From Pedobacter petrophilus (lineage in GTDB: Bacteria > Bacteroidota > Bacteroidia > Sphingobacteriales > Sphingobacteriaceae), in the NCBI RefSeq assembly GCF_009674725.1, contig NZ_WKKH01000002.1, forward strand, positions 62,001 to 126,000: a DNA stretch of 64,000 nt. The letters run 5' to 3'. Of this stretch, positions 35,961-46,603 are shown piece after piece. Every line of letters begins with the position of its first letter. Within the stretch, counting starts at the first letter, position 1. The translations under genes and the position numbers were made by a program. Under the pieces are notes generated by a model. The model made no database searches. It was not told the DNA's origin and saw only the letters and a list, made by a program, of their open reading frames with translations.

Positions 35961-35991
35961 GCGTTGATGTAATCACAAATTAAATCAACGC
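35961..35991 (+). other. hairpin between parE and the histidine kinase gene
   Basis: GCGTTGAT (35961-35968) pairs perfectly with ATCAACGC (35984-35991). The loop carries GTAATCACAAA, also present before parE. It ends 2 bp before the TTG start of the kinase and has no T-run, so it would hide the ribosome entry site rather than terminate. Confidence 0.5.
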
Positions 35992-35993
35992 AT

Positions 35994-38126
35994 TTGAAAC
36001 CTGTAAAAAGTTCAGCCAGAAAGTATTTAGTAGTCGTATCTTCAATTTTAGCGATTTTCGGTATAACGGCAGTTTTATTCGTAAATTTCTCTAACATACC
36101 ACTGCTAAAGTCGGTGAAGAAAAGTACCCAGGTACAATACGGATGTGTTAAATTTGATAGCTGTATCTTTAAACTTTATAATGCAGAAAACAGCTGCAGA
36201 ATGTATATCCTTAGCGAGGATCGAAGTTACTATGATTTATTTGTTAAGGAGATTGCCGAAATCTCCTTAACTATGGAAAGCCTCAATAATAAGAATAATA
36301 AAGAAAATGCCCTCGTTTCCAAAGATTTTGATCGCTTAATTGCTCAAAAGAAACTACAAACCCAACAATTTATTTTTCTAAAACGGCTTTCGGATAGTCT
36401 AATTAATTTTTCTGTCCAGGTAAGTGAGGTGGTAAAAGGAAATAGTCCTCAAGCCAGGCTTTTCACCACAAAACAATTCAAAAACATAATTGATACCATT
36501 AAACCAAAAATAGCTGCGGATCAGAAAAAGCATTTTTTTTGTCGGGTAATTGCTGCTATTAACGGTAGAACTAAAAATGAAACTAATAGCGCTAAATCAA
36601 TTTTAGCAGAAACAGCCATTGCAGATACCTCTTCCTTAAACCTGATTGATAATAATAGACAGCTTACTGCTCTTAACAATTATTACCTCAAACTTTTTTT
36701 AACAAATAACAAGCTCAAAAACAAAGAAAAGCAATTGCTTAATATAAATCATCTGTTGATTTTGGCAATTGTTGACAGACTGAAAAAATATAAATCAACT
36801 GAGCGTGATTATCATTCCTCTGCTCATCAAATCGCTGATATGACAGTGCTTGATGAAATAGAAAATCTAGATAAGTTTACAAGGGTCTTGCTTGCACTCG
36901 CGATAGGGCTGTTGGCATTTGTTTTTTATATGATTTATCATTTTTATAAGAATGAAAAAGCATTAATAGCACACAGTGATAAGGCAGCTTACTATGCTAT
37001 TTCGAAAAGCCGCTTTCTGGCTAATATGAGTCATGAAATCAGAACGCCTTTAAACTCTATTGTCGGTTTTTCGGAGCAGTTAGCGCAGATCAACCTTGGA
37101 GAAAAACAAAGAGAACAGGTTAGCGCAATCGAAAGGTCATCCCTTATGCTACTCGAAGTAGTAAATAATATCCTCGATTTCTCTAAATATGAGACAGGGA
37201 AAGTCATTTTAGAACAAGTATCTTTCTCTCCATATGCCGCAATAAAAGACGTTTTTGATAGCATGAGTGTACAGGCCACCATAAAGAAAATTGGCTTCAA
37301 AATGGACCTGAATATTAACGATGACATATATATATTGGGTGATCCTTTGCGCTTAAAACAAGTTGTGATGAATTTATTAAGCAATGCCATCAAATTTACT
37401 TTAAATGGAACGGTAACACTACATGCAGATTTAACCATTGTGCAGGAAGGGCAAGCGAAACTGAATGTGAATATCACTGATACCGGCATGGGCATAAACC
37501 CGATCGATCAGCTAATTATTTTTGAGGAATTTACCCAGGTTTATTATCCTTCTACTAAAGAGAGACAACAGGGTACCGGATTAGGGTTGGCTATCTGTAA
37601 GAAGATTGTAGAATTTCAAGGTGGCACGATAGGTGTGAAAAGTAGGGAAGGAGAGGGATCTGTCTTTTCTTTTGAACTATCTTATCGAACAACGGTGAAA
37701 CCGATTCTAATAGAATCTTCAACATCAAAATTATATCACAGCGCTGCTTCTCTGACTGGAAAAAGAATTTTGCTGGTGGATGATAACATGTTGAATATTT
37801 TACTGGCCAGTACCATCCTTAAGAAATATAAAATCTCTTTTGATGCTGTATATAATGGAAAAGAAGCTTACGGATATTTTAAGGAAAATGAATACGATCT
37901 TATTCTTACAGATATACAAATGCCAGAAATGGGTGGTATAGAACTTACACAGAAAATCAGAAAAAACCATGATATAAAAAAGAAAAATACACCCATATTG
38001 GGAGTAACAGCCAATATTCTATGGGAAGACAGATTAAAATATTTAGCTTCGGGGATGGATGAACTTGTGCTTAAGCCGTTTTTAGAACATGAGTTAGTAG
38101 AAAAAATACTGAAGTTCATCCGTTAA
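35994..38126 (+). CDS. hybrid sensor histidine kinase/response regulator
   Basis: 710 aa, TTG start; no ATG allows a complete first membrane helix. Layout: helix 1 (about 11-32), a 260-residue extracytoplasmic helical sensor with no recognised domain, helix 2 (about 297-318), HisKA with FLANMSHEIRTPLN (His about 347), a HATPase with NLLSNAIKFT, DTGMGI and GTGLGLAI, and a receiver domain with ILLVDDN and phospho-acceptor Asp about 639 in LTDIQMPEMGG. There is no HTH, so it must signal through an unlinked partner or Hpt protein. It follows parE after 39 bp with a hairpin between. Signal unknown. Confidence 0.92.
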   Translation: MKPVKSSARKYLVVVSSILAIFGITAVLFVNFSNIPLLKSVKKSTQVQYGCVKFDSCIFKLYNAENSCRMYILSEDRSYYDLFVKEIAEISLTMESLNNKNNKENALVSKDFDRLIAQKKLQTQQFIFLKRLSDSLINFSVQVSEVVKGNSPQARLFTTKQFKNIIDTIKPKIAADQKKHFFCRVIAAINGRTKNETNSAKSILAETAIADTSSLNLIDNNRQLTALNNYYLKLFLTNNKLKNKEKQLLNINHLLILAIVDRLKKYKSTERDYHSSAHQIADMTVLDEIENLDKFTRVLLALAIGLLAFVFYMIYHFYKNEKALIAHSDKAAYYAISKSRFLANMSHEIRTPLNSIVGFSEQLAQINLGEKQREQVSAIERSSLMLLEVVNNILDFSKYETGKVILEQVSFSPYAAIKDVFDSMSVQATIKKIGFKMDLNINDDIYILGDPLRLKQVVMNLLSNAIKFTLNGTVTLHADLTIVQEGQAKLNVNITDTGMGINPIDQLIIFEEFTQVYYPSTKERQQGTGLGLAICKKIVEFQGGTIGVKSREGEGSVFSFELSYRTTVKPILIESSTSKLYHSAASLTGKRILLVDDNMLNILLASTILKKYKISFDAVYNGKEAYGYFKENEYDLILTDIQMPEMGGIELTQKIRKNHDIKKKNTPILGVTANILWEDRLKYLASGMDELVLKPFLEHELVEKILKFIR

Positions 38127-38143
38127 AGAATTAAAGGCAGGCT

Positions 38144-39166
38144 TTATTTGTCTGGTGCATGTACCGTATCTTCCGGATGCTGCGGGGGAAGAACATCAAC
38201 CTGTTTTTCTACAATCGTAATTTTGGTAAATACTGCATATTTGCTAGGTGAAATACCGCCATCGAACTTCTCGGCATAAGCTTGAGTAAACTCAGCACCG
38301 AAATAAAGTATTATCGAGGTATAATAAATCCAAAGTAAGATAACGATGATCGAGCTTGCGGCACCAAATGCAGAACCGGGATTACCTTTCTCAATGTAAA
38401 TTCCAATTAAATATTTACCTAAACTAAAAAGTACTGCGGTAAATAACGCGCCTATAATAGCCGATTTCCATTTAATTACCACATCTGGAAGTACCTTAAA
38501 TATTACGGTGAACACCGCTGTAACTGCGGCCAGGGTAATCACATTATTTAAAATATAGATGATCAATGCCATCGTATCATCAGCGACAGGAATAACCTCA
38601 TCTATCTGGCTTTTAGACAGCAGAGAAATCAGCTTATCTCCAAGACCAACTACTACACTATTAATTACAAGTGATACGAGAAGTAAAAACCCCATGGAAA
38701 CAATAAGCGAAAAAGAAAGCAACCGGTTAGTTAACATTTTCAGCCAGCCCTTTTTAGGAATCGCTTTTACTTTCCAGATCATGTTGATGCTATCCTGAAT
38801 CTCAATAAATATTGCCGTCGATCCAATAATCAGTGTACCGATTCCGATAATTAGTCCGATGGTAGATTGCCCGCTTTTGGTTGAGTGTTCAACAAAACCT
38901 TGAATTTGAGTAGCAGCATCCTTCCCAACCATATTGGTGATTTGTGCGAAGAATTTATCACGGGTATCTGTATTGCTTTTATTACCTAAAAAGATCGTGG
39001 CAGCAGATAAAACAATAATGATAAGTGGTGTTAAAGAGAAGATGGTATAGTAGGCCAATGCCGCACTAAGTTTCGTCACTCTATCTTCTACAAACCCTTT
39101 TCCGGCGGCAATGAATAAATGATATAAAGCGATGAAAAATTGTCTGACCTTCTTAACTAACTTCAT
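38144..39166 (-). CDS. YihY/BrkB-family inner-membrane protein
   Basis: 340 aa with about six hydrophobic helices. GFVEDRVTKLSAALAYYTIFSLTPLIIIVLS near the N-terminus is the family signature, and WIYYTSIILYFGAEFTQAYAEKFD near the C-terminus is the second conserved block. It was once labelled RNase BN, which is a misassignment for this family; the actual role is not settled, though a transport or lipid role is suspected. It lies 8 bp upstream of... tamL's stop on the same strand, so it is the first gene of a YihY-side block converging with the kinase gene. Confidence 0.87.
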   Translation of the reverse strand: MKLVKKVRQFFIALYHLFIAAGKGFVEDRVTKLSAALAYYTIFSLTPLIIIVLSAATIFLGNKSNTDTRDKFFAQITNMVGKDAATQIQGFVEHSTKSGQSTIGLIIGIGTLIIGSTAIFIEIQDSINMIWKVKAIPKKGWLKMLTNRLLSFSLIVSMGFLLLVSLVINSVVVGLGDKLISLLSKSQIDEVIPVADDTMALIIYILNNVITLAAVTAVFTVIFKVLPDVVIKWKSAIIGALFTAVLFSLGKYLIGIYIEKGNPGSAFGAASSIIVILLWIYYTSIILYFGAEFTQAYAEKFDGGISPSKYAVFTKITIVEKQVDVLPPQHPEDTVHAPDK

Positions 39167-39174
39167 TCGAAAAA

Positions 39175-41478
39175 TTAAAACGGATATCCTATTCCAATGT
39201 TAAAGATTAAATTCTCTCTTCTCCAGGCTTTATCGCCAAAGGCGATATTATCAAATACCCAACGCTGGCCTTCTGGTAAATAAGGTTTACGTACCGGGAA
39301 TGCCACATCTAAGCGAACTACGAAAATAGTAGCGTCAACCCTTAAACCAGCACCAGTGCCTACAGCCAGTTCATTTAAAGTATTTTTCAGTTTAAATTCA
39401 GATCCTGGTCTTCCGGTATTTGCTGTTCCAGGTACACCAACATCTTCTTTTCTTAACCAAACATTACCGGCATCAACAAATAACGCTCCGTATAAAACGC
39501 TCACTAATTTAAACCTTAATTCTGAGTTTAGCATCAGCTTTATATCCCCGCCCTGATCCGCAAATATAGCATCTTCCGAAACTTTGTACGTTCCAGGACC
39601 TAATGTTCTGGCTGGAAAAGCCCTGATATCATTACTTCCGCCAGCAAAGAATTGTCTCACAAATGGTAGAGACGTACTGTTTCCATATGCATAACCATAA
39701 CCAAGATTTAAGCGGTTTGCCCAGGTTACATTTCTGGTAACTTTATAATAATCTCTTAAGTCGGCCTCTAATCTGATGAATTGAGATAAGGGTACATTAA
39801 AGATAGAGCGTTTACCTTCGGCATCTTTAGGAACAAAAGCACCCCATAGGTTTCCGCCGGTTTCTATGCTCCCAAAAAAGAAAGTATTGTTCCTCCGGTT
39901 AGTTTCCATCTGGTTGGTGTAAGTGAAATTATAGTTACTACCAATGATAAACTGATTTTCTAAAGTTGTTCTAAGCAATGGATTTACTTTATATAAACTG
40001 TCTCGTATGTCAGTTGAGGGAAAGCCCGTTGCGATATAACTCACGGAAATCGGGTTAAAGTTATGTTCCTTATACTGGTTTTCTTTGAAGTTATAACCAA
40101 ATTCTCCTTTAAAAGCATTCAATGTGTATTCACCACCCCTGTTTAGCATTTGATAAGAAAGTGATGCAATCGTTTTCGGAATAAAGGCTGTGGTACTGTT
40201 TGGTTTGTAAAAGGGAACAATAAATCTTGGAAAAGTTAATTTTGCCTCGGTAGTGAGCGAGACAGAATTTTTACCTAATGATGTTCCCCTGGTTTGCGTT
40301 TCAAAACCGCCGGCAACGCTAATGTCTAATTGCTCAGCACCTCTAAAAAGGTTCCTGGTTGTTTGGGTTACCCTAACTTCAGAACCCACAAAGTTATTCG
40401 ATTTACTTGTTCCTGTAACCCCAAATGTTAGTGAATTCTTTTTAAGTGGTGTTAAATAGATATTCAGATCAAGCTGATTATTTTGAAAACTATCAACAGG
40501 TAAAAACTCCGCCCTTACATCCTGAAAAGCACCCACATTTACCATTCGGTTTAATGACTGGTTATGATCTCTACGGTTATATGGTTCTCCTTTTTGAAAG
40601 AATACCAAACGATCAAACAATCTTGGTTTGAAAGTATTTCGGTCGTCGTAGATATTAAAATCTTTGTATTCTAAAGGCTTTAAGCGTCTTAAAACGGTAT
40701 CTCTTCTTAGTGAATAATTTGGATAGATATTAATGTTTTTGATGGTATAAGGTTTCAACCCTGCATCAGGAGCAATATCTTTAACCTTAACGGATACATT
40801 TACCAGGTTTTTGCCAATGGTACTATCCACCTGCATAATTAAATAATCAGGACTAAAATAAAAGAAACCATTTTCCTTTAAATCATTATCAATTCTAATC
40901 CGCTCATTTGTGTAAGTGTCTAAGTCGTAATAGTCGCCCACTTTTAATAAAGTTTTACCTTTATTATTGTTGATGATTTTAGTTAATAAACCCGTATCCG
41001 GTGGAAACGTTATGCTATTAATTTTATACCGCTCACCAGTATTTGCCGTGTAAATGGCCTTTCCTTTTTTCGCTTTCACCACGGTATCACCTGTAACTTC
41101 AGCCTGAAGGTACCCTTCACTTAGCAGATAGCTGGTTAATACATCGTTGTTGTATTTTAATTTTACTTCACTCAAAAGCACAGGTGCCTCACCTTTTTTT
41201 CTAATCCAGTTCCTTAAACCGCCTTTTGCTTTTTTAGGCTCGCCGGCAAAGTTATAAATGGCCAGTTTTAATTTGTTATTTGGCTTTGGCCTTGTTTTGC
41301 TTTTTAAATCTGCCTTTACCTGTTTTTCATCATCAATTTTGCCCGAAGAATCCGGATTAATGTTTATTTCAGCTCCGGTATATAAAATCTGCCCTGGCTT
41401 TAAGGATTTGGTACTGCTACAGCCCGCGTAAACTAAACAGGCCAATAAAAATAGGGTAGGTCTAGTTAGTTTTCTCAT
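39175..41478 (-). CDS. tamL: TamL: TamA-like outer-membrane lipoprotein (POTRA + BamA-type barrel)
   Basis: 767 aa from the ATG at 41478; a TTG six codons earlier is not needed. A lipoprotein signal ends VYAGC (Cys20), then several POTRA-like repeats (to about 400, e.g. YKINSITFPPDTG and YTIKNINIYPNYS), then a 16-strand BamA-superfamily barrel (about 400-767) with GGSNDIRAFPARTLGPG, the conserved lid-loop-like motif, and a terminal aromatic (IGIGYPF). In Bacteroidota the lipid-modified TamA homologue is called TamL and works with TamB. It overlaps the end of tamB by 17 bp, so the two are translationally coupled. Confidence 0.9.
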   Translation of the reverse strand: MRKLTRPTLFLLACLVYAGCSSTKSLKPGQILYTGAEININPDSSGKIDDEKQVKADLKSKTRPKPNNKLKLAIYNFAGEPKKAKGGLRNWIRKKGEAPVLLSEVKLKYNNDVLTSYLLSEGYLQAEVTGDTVVKAKKGKAIYTANTGERYKINSITFPPDTGLLTKIINNNKGKTLLKVGDYYDLDTYTNERIRIDNDLKENGFFYFSPDYLIMQVDSTIGKNLVNVSVKVKDIAPDAGLKPYTIKNINIYPNYSLRRDTVLRRLKPLEYKDFNIYDDRNTFKPRLFDRLVFFQKGEPYNRRDHNQSLNRMVNVGAFQDVRAEFLPVDSFQNNQLDLNIYLTPLKKNSLTFGVTGTSKSNNFVGSEVRVTQTTRNLFRGAEQLDISVAGGFETQTRGTSLGKNSVSLTTEAKLTFPRFIVPFYKPNSTTAFIPKTIASLSYQMLNRGGEYTLNAFKGEFGYNFKENQYKEHNFNPISVSYIATGFPSTDIRDSLYKVNPLLRTTLENQFIIGSNYNFTYTNQMETNRRNNTFFFGSIETGGNLWGAFVPKDAEGKRSIFNVPLSQFIRLEADLRDYYKVTRNVTWANRLNLGYGYAYGNSTSLPFVRQFFAGGSNDIRAFPARTLGPGTYKVSEDAIFADQGGDIKLMLNSELRFKLVSVLYGALFVDAGNVWLRKEDVGVPGTANTGRPGSEFKLKNTLNELAVGTGAGLRVDATIFVVRLDVAFPVRKPYLPEGQRWVFDNIAFGDKAWRRENLIFNIGIGYPF

Positions 41479-44400
41479 TTTGTGCTTTCTGTTCAATGTT
41501 TTTTGATCTTCTATTTCTTTTCTTCTGGAATATTTCTCTGAATTTATTGTAATCTACAACAAGGGTAAATCCTAAACCTGTTTCTATAATCTGTCCCTGC
41601 ACAATCACATCGTTTTGGTTTCTTCTGTATGCACGCAATCTATATCTTCCATCTGCTGATAATGCATATTCCACATTCACGTTACCTGCAATATCTGTAG
41701 ATTTTTCACCCGGCGCCTGCGGACCTTCTAAAGCAAATGAGCTTCCAACAGTTACTGTTAATCTATCATTCAGTAGCTTTTTAGATAAACCAACTTCAAG
41801 ATCTGTTTTTTGCTGCATTGATCCTGTAGAATAGTCTTCTGATGAATTTACGCCAAAATTAAGGTCTACACCCTGAATTAAGTCAGATGTTAGGTTATTT
41901 AATTGTTCAGTTAAGAGTTTACTTACGCTCGAACGGGCTAATGTAGAAACGCCACCTCCGCCGCCGGCCAAACTTTCAAATGGATTATTGGCGATAAATC
42001 TATTCAGGGCCAGCAATGCAAATACCTGTTTATTTAACTCGCTTTCATTTCTGTTTACATTAATTAATTTGGTGTAAACTTGTCCGCCTAAAGCATTACG
42101 TTCATTTTCTGGTAAGTCTAACCTAAATGAAATGATGGGTTTCAATAACTCTCCTTTCATCATTAAATAAACCTGGAACGGTAATTTTGTTCTGGCCTCG
42201 TATAAATCCGGCTGATTTAATAAATCAATTGGTGCGGCATTAACTTCATAAAGTGCGGTTAAGTTTACGTTTGCAGCAGTCGGTTCCCCGGTCCAAATGA
42301 GGGTACTTCCTTTTACTAATCTAAATTCTTTTTTACCTAACGGACCAATCGATAAGTTATAAGAGCCATCAACTACTTCGTAACGGCCAGTCAGACTGAT
42401 TTTACCACTCGGATCCATCGTTGCATTTAAATTGGCTTCTCCTTTTATGTTTAAGGCATCGCCATTGGATGGATCTACCACTACGTTAAGTTCTGCCTCT
42501 GGATCGATGGAAATGGCCGCAACAAGATTGATTCCTTTAACAGGCGATTTACTGATGCTATCAACCTTCAAGGCTTTTTGACCATTAAACGGTGGCGCAT
42601 CTGCATCTATAAATTGTACAATTCCTTCCTGACTTATAATTGATGGATCATTAGCTGGTAAGGCGAAGAAGAACCTGGTATCTTTATTTACCTTGATATT
42701 CATATTTACATCCGGCTGATTCAAGTCTCCCCGAACTTTAATGTCGCTGGTGAGGTAAACTTTACCGTAAATCATCTCATTATCTGCGGCAGTAGAATTA
42801 ATTGCCCGGAAGTTATTCATTTTGATATCCAAACCAAAGCGATAATTTCTGTAATCGGTCGTTAATATCTTTCCATTAATGGTTGCTTTCTGGTTAAGTG
42901 AATCAATCAGTGTAAAGTTGTTAAAAGCTATTCCCTCATTGGTAAAGGAAATCTTTTCATTAGGCATTCTGAAATATGAATTCACATAGGCTACATTGAT
43001 TCCTGCGTTATTAAAAGTCAGATCACCTAAGATTTTTGGAGCGGTTAATGCGCCCTTAACAGTAAGTGCACCCGAAAGTGTTCCGGTTCCGTTTTTTAAC
43101 TGACCTGCAGATAAGCTTTCAATATTTTTCATCTCAATCTTATCAATATTAACCGTCAGATCCAATGCACTTTGTGGTGCGGTATAGTAAAAACCGTTTA
43201 CACGTAAATCATGAACACCACTTAAAGCAACGTTAACCTCAAAAGCATTTTTGGTATCATTATTTACGGCTAAACGTAGCGTTCCCAATTGATCTTTTTG
43301 GTAGCGCAGCTGATCAATCGTTAAATTCGCTTCAAACTTCGCGGCAGTGGCCAAGTCTTTCACGTTCGCTGTTCCGTTCAAGCGTCCGCCAACCAGGGTA
43401 GTATCGGTTTCTGCAAACTTGGTTAATGTTTCCAACTGAAAATCTTTAAACTCAACTGCCAATGGCGCATTGGGCTTTGTTGGATTACTGTTGATAGATA
43501 GCGATTGACCATTATTACTGATCTGGAATTGATTCACTAAGATTCCAGATGCACCAAACTGTATGTAGTTATCTTGTGAAACAACCCATTTTTGGTAGTC
43601 AAGTAAGAGTTTTTGAGGATCTAAAGTAAATTTGAAATCTTTATTAATCGACTGGAAATTTCCACCAATTACATATTTATCCTTGCGTTGTCTATCACGA
43701 AGGAAAATATTTACACCCAGTAAATTGTTAGCTGCATTGCCGCTAATTTCGGTATTGAACAGGGAAACCGACGGACTTTGAAGCGCTTTAACAGTTAAGG
43801 CGTAATCTAATTTATTATTATCGTTATTAATATTTAAAACGGTGGTATCTACCTTAAAATCACCGTAAACAATTTGCGGGAAGTTCCCTTTAATTTGCAG
43901 ACTGTCTTTTTGTGTATCGATTAAACCGTAAAATTGCGATTGTTTGAAAACGGTTAGTTCCGGTACAAACTGCTTTAACAATTTAGAATCGTAAACCTGT
44001 ACAAAGAATCGTATCCTTTGATCCGGAATCTTTGTTACTTCCCCAAACGCATAATATTTATTGATTTCGTTAATGATGGCATTACTCACCTTTGTTAACT
44101 GGTATTTGCCATCTAATTTTGCTGATAACACTTCTGATTTTAAAGTCAGTAAGTTCTCTGTTTCATTCGTTTTAGCAAAAACAGAGATGGTATCTACATT
44201 AATTCGTTGTTGATCTTTTACCAATTGTAAACCTGTAATGTCAACATTTCCATTTAAGTAATCTGCATCGGCGGTTGCCAGGTCAACCTTTACAACCCCA
44301 GCAGCACTTAACACTGTCGGACTAAAATTTAATGCCTGAAGGTTAATTTGTTTTAAATTTAAATCTGCCCTAACAGCAGGATATTTTCCTGCAAGGTTAA

Positions 44401-46456
44401 CATTTGCATCTAATGCAAAGTTCGCATTGCTATCTGGCATGCTACTTTTGATGACTACTTTCTGGTTGGCATATGTGCCTGCAAGTTTCAAATTGCGGTA
44501 AGTATATTTATTATAAAAAGCACTTAAAACACGGGCATTAAACTTCGCGTTTATTTTTTTTGGATCCAGGCCTGTACCGGCAACATCAGCTTTAACTGAA
44601 ACCCGACCTAATTTTGGTTGCATTTTTAACAGTCTGCCAACCTTGAAGTTATTCAGGGTAATATCCGCTTTGTAACTTTCGCGGCCTTTTGCTCCTTTCA
44701 TTCCAGCAACTAAAACTGCTCCACCCATATCTGTCTGAATGTTCATGTTGGTGTTGAAATCAGTCATTGATCCGGTAAACTTACCTCTTGCATTAATTAC
44801 ATTTGGCAATTCTATAGATGGTGGAAGAGATTTTTTCGGAACAACAACTAAAATATCACTCTTCGTTAAATAGAGTTTTTTGATATTCAGATCGAGAAAT
44901 GTTTTGTTCACATCTGGCAATCCCTTTGCCGTTCCGCTAATGTCTATTTGCGTATTCTTTAATCCCGAAATTTGTAAACGTGGAATTTTAAGGTCGTTCA
45001 AATACCCATTTAATTCTGCATTAATTTTGATTTTCTCATTTCTATAGTTGGCAGGAACTGCATCGCTGAAATAGCCGGCATCTTTAAGCCCGATGGTTGT
45101 ATTTTTTAAACTTAAAGCCATTTTAACACGTTCAGGATGTTTGGTCAAATCCTCCATAGAAGTGAAGTTTAATTCCGTAGCATTCTCAATAGTGGTGTTC
45201 GGCGTTTTTAAAACGAAGTTGCTTAATTTAATTTGCTTATCGTTATAAATGGCGTTACCCTTTAGTTCAGTTAAAGCAAAACCGCTCTTCTCTTTCATAG
45301 AGCCATTTTTTACGTTAGCCTTAATACCATCGGCGCTGTAACTTACATCTCCTGCACCAAAAGTAAGGCCGCTAATTTTAAGGTGATTAAAATCCATTCC
45401 TTTTGGAGCCGCTTTTGCACCAAGATTATCAAACTGTACATTGTTATCTGCCAGGCTGATATTCTTTATAATTAATCCTAACGGAGATTTTTCCGGAACA
45501 ACGGTATCTTTTACCTTCTTCAAATTATTGCTTGGGGCGGGTTTGAAGGCAAAGAGAATGTTCGACTTATTTAATTTGGCATCTTCAACAGAATATTTAC
45601 TGTTTGTTAAATCGACCTTTAAATTTACAATCCCTAATTCGTTAACATCGGCAACAGCTTTAGTCGTCGAGATTTGATCATCGTAATTTACTTTAACATT
45701 ATTAAAAGCAAAATTTTCTACCTCTATGAGTGGAAGTTTACCGGTTTCCTTTTCGGCACTGTCTACACTGTTGGTGAGGTGTTGTACCAATTGTGTTAGC
45801 GGTTTCTGCTGCAGGTATCTTAATGAGGTGTTATTTAAGTTCAAATCGCGGATCACGTAATGTTGATTCGCTAAATCGAAGGTTTTAAGTTTAGTTTTTA
45901 AAGCGCCGAGGTAAAGTTTTACATCATTGCCGGCAACATCATCTCGGTAGGTAATGCCAATATCTTCGAAAGAAACTTTATCAACAGAGAATTTAAGTGT
46001 TGAAGTGGTATCCTGATCAACCTTTTCTTCGGGTTTTTTCTGATCGCTCATGAAAGCATCAACCAGAAAAGAAAAATTGAAGGTAGTGTCCGGATCAATA
46101 CGTTTTACGTTTGCCCGGATGTTTTTTAGCTCAATGTTATTAATCTCAACAGTGTTTTTTAACAATTTGAAGAGGCTGATATCTACTGCCAGTTTTTCGG
46201 CATAAAGTAGCGTGTCTCCTTTTCTGTCTTCGATGTAGAATTTGTTTAATACTACATCTTTTGGCAGTGCAATCTTAATGCTTTCCAAACTGACCTCTGT
46301 CTTGGTTTTGTTTTTAAGGTAATTAATTGCCTTTCCTTTAACAAAGTTTTGTACTGCGGGTATGTTAAGTGAGAGTGCAATACCTACAACCAGGATAATT
46401 ATTGAAGCGATTATCCAAAGTAAAACTTTTAAACTTTTACGTACATATTTATTCAA
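41462..46456 (-). CDS. tamB: TamB translocation and assembly module protein
   Basis: 1664 aa. An N-terminal membrane anchor (about 9-32) is followed by very long beta-rich, repetitive sequence (a hydrophobic groove in known structures) and the C-terminal DUF490/TamB domain (about 1330-1640, with GPLGKKEFRLVKGSTLIWTG and EVGLSKKLLNDRLTVTVGSS). It spans the periplasm and meets TamL at the outer membrane. The start is TTG at 46456; the next ATG is more than 130 codons inside. The C-terminal tail is basic. It resembles the partial protein at 1-1326, so the strain has at least two. Divergent from cdd across 147 bp. Confidence 0.93.
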   Translation of the reverse strand: MNKYVRKSLKVLLWIIASIIILVVGIALSLNIPAVQNFVKGKAINYLKNKTKTEVSLESIKIALPKDVVLNKFYIEDRKGDTLLYAEKLAVDISLFKLLKNTVEINNIELKNIRANVKRIDPDTTFNFSFLVDAFMSDQKKPEEKVDQDTTSTLKFSVDKVSFEDIGITYRDDVAGNDVKLYLGALKTKLKTFDLANQHYVIRDLNLNNTSLRYLQQKPLTQLVQHLTNSVDSAEKETGKLPLIEVENFAFNNVKVNYDDQISTTKAVADVNELGIVNLKVDLTNSKYSVEDAKLNKSNILFAFKPAPSNNLKKVKDTVVPEKSPLGLIIKNISLADNNVQFDNLGAKAAPKGMDFNHLKISGLTFGAGDVSYSADGIKANVKNGSMKEKSGFALTELKGNAIYNDKQIKLSNFVLKTPNTTIENATELNFTSMEDLTKHPERVKMALSLKNTTIGLKDAGYFSDAVPANYRNEKIKINAELNGYLNDLKIPRLQISGLKNTQIDISGTAKGLPDVNKTFLDLNIKKLYLTKSDILVVVPKKSLPPSIELPNVINARGKFTGSMTDFNTNMNIQTDMGGAVLVAGMKGAKGRESYKADITLNNFKVGRLLKMQPKLGRVSVKADVAGTGLDPKKINAKFNARVLSAFYNKYTYRNLKLAGTYANQKVVIKSSMPDSNANFALDANVNLAGKYPAVRADLNLKQINLQALNFSPTVLSAAGVVKVDLATADADYLNGNVDITGLQLVKDQQRINVDTISVFAKTNETENLLTLKSEVLSAKLDGKYQLTKVSNAIINEINKYYAFGEVTKIPDQRIRFFVQVYDSKLLKQFVPELTVFKQSQFYGLIDTQKDSLQIKGNFPQIVYGDFKVDTTVLNINNDNNKLDYALTVKALQSPSVSLFNTEISGNAANNLLGVNIFLRDRQRKDKYVIGGNFQSINKDFKFTLDPQKLLLDYQKWVVSQDNYIQFGASGILVNQFQISNNGQSLSINSNPTKPNAPLAVEFKDFQLETLTKFAETDTTLVGGRLNGTANVKDLATAAKFEANLTIDQLRYQKDQLGTLRLAVNNDTKNAFEVNVALSGVHDLRVNGFYYTAPQSALDLTVNIDKIEMKNIESLSAGQLKNGTGTLSGALTVKGALTAPKILGDLTFNNAGINVAYVNSYFRMPNEKISFTNEGIAFNNFTLIDSLNQKATINGKILTTDYRNYRFGLDIKMNNFRAINSTAADNEMIYGKVYLTSDIKVRGDLNQPDVNMNIKVNKDTRFFFALPANDPSIISQEGIVQFIDADAPPFNGQKALKVDSISKSPVKGINLVAAISIDPEAELNVVVDPSNGDALNIKGEANLNATMDPSGKISLTGRYEVVDGSYNLSIGPLGKKEFRLVKGSTLIWTGEPTAANVNLTALYEVNAAPIDLLNQPDLYEARTKLPFQVYLMMKGELLKPIISFRLDLPENERNALGGQVYTKLINVNRNESELNKQVFALLALNRFIANNPFESLAGGGGGVSTLARSSVSKLLTEQLNNLTSDLIQGVDLNFGVNSSEDYSTGSMQQKTDLEVGLSKKLLNDRLTVTVGSSFALEGPQAPGEKSTDIAGNVNVEYALSADGRYRLRAYRRNQNDVIVQGQIIETGLGFTLVVDYNKFREIFQKKRNRRSKNIEQKAQNEKTN

Positions 46457-46603
46457 AGCGGATGGTGTTTGGTGATTTTAAAATATATAAAACCAGCTAT
46501 CAAAATTAATTTTAATAGCGCGTCTGCAATTAATACAAAAAATATCCTAAATTGTTCGCCCGCTACAGAAATTTAACATTGGCGGTTTCGTAAAATATTA
46601 CAA

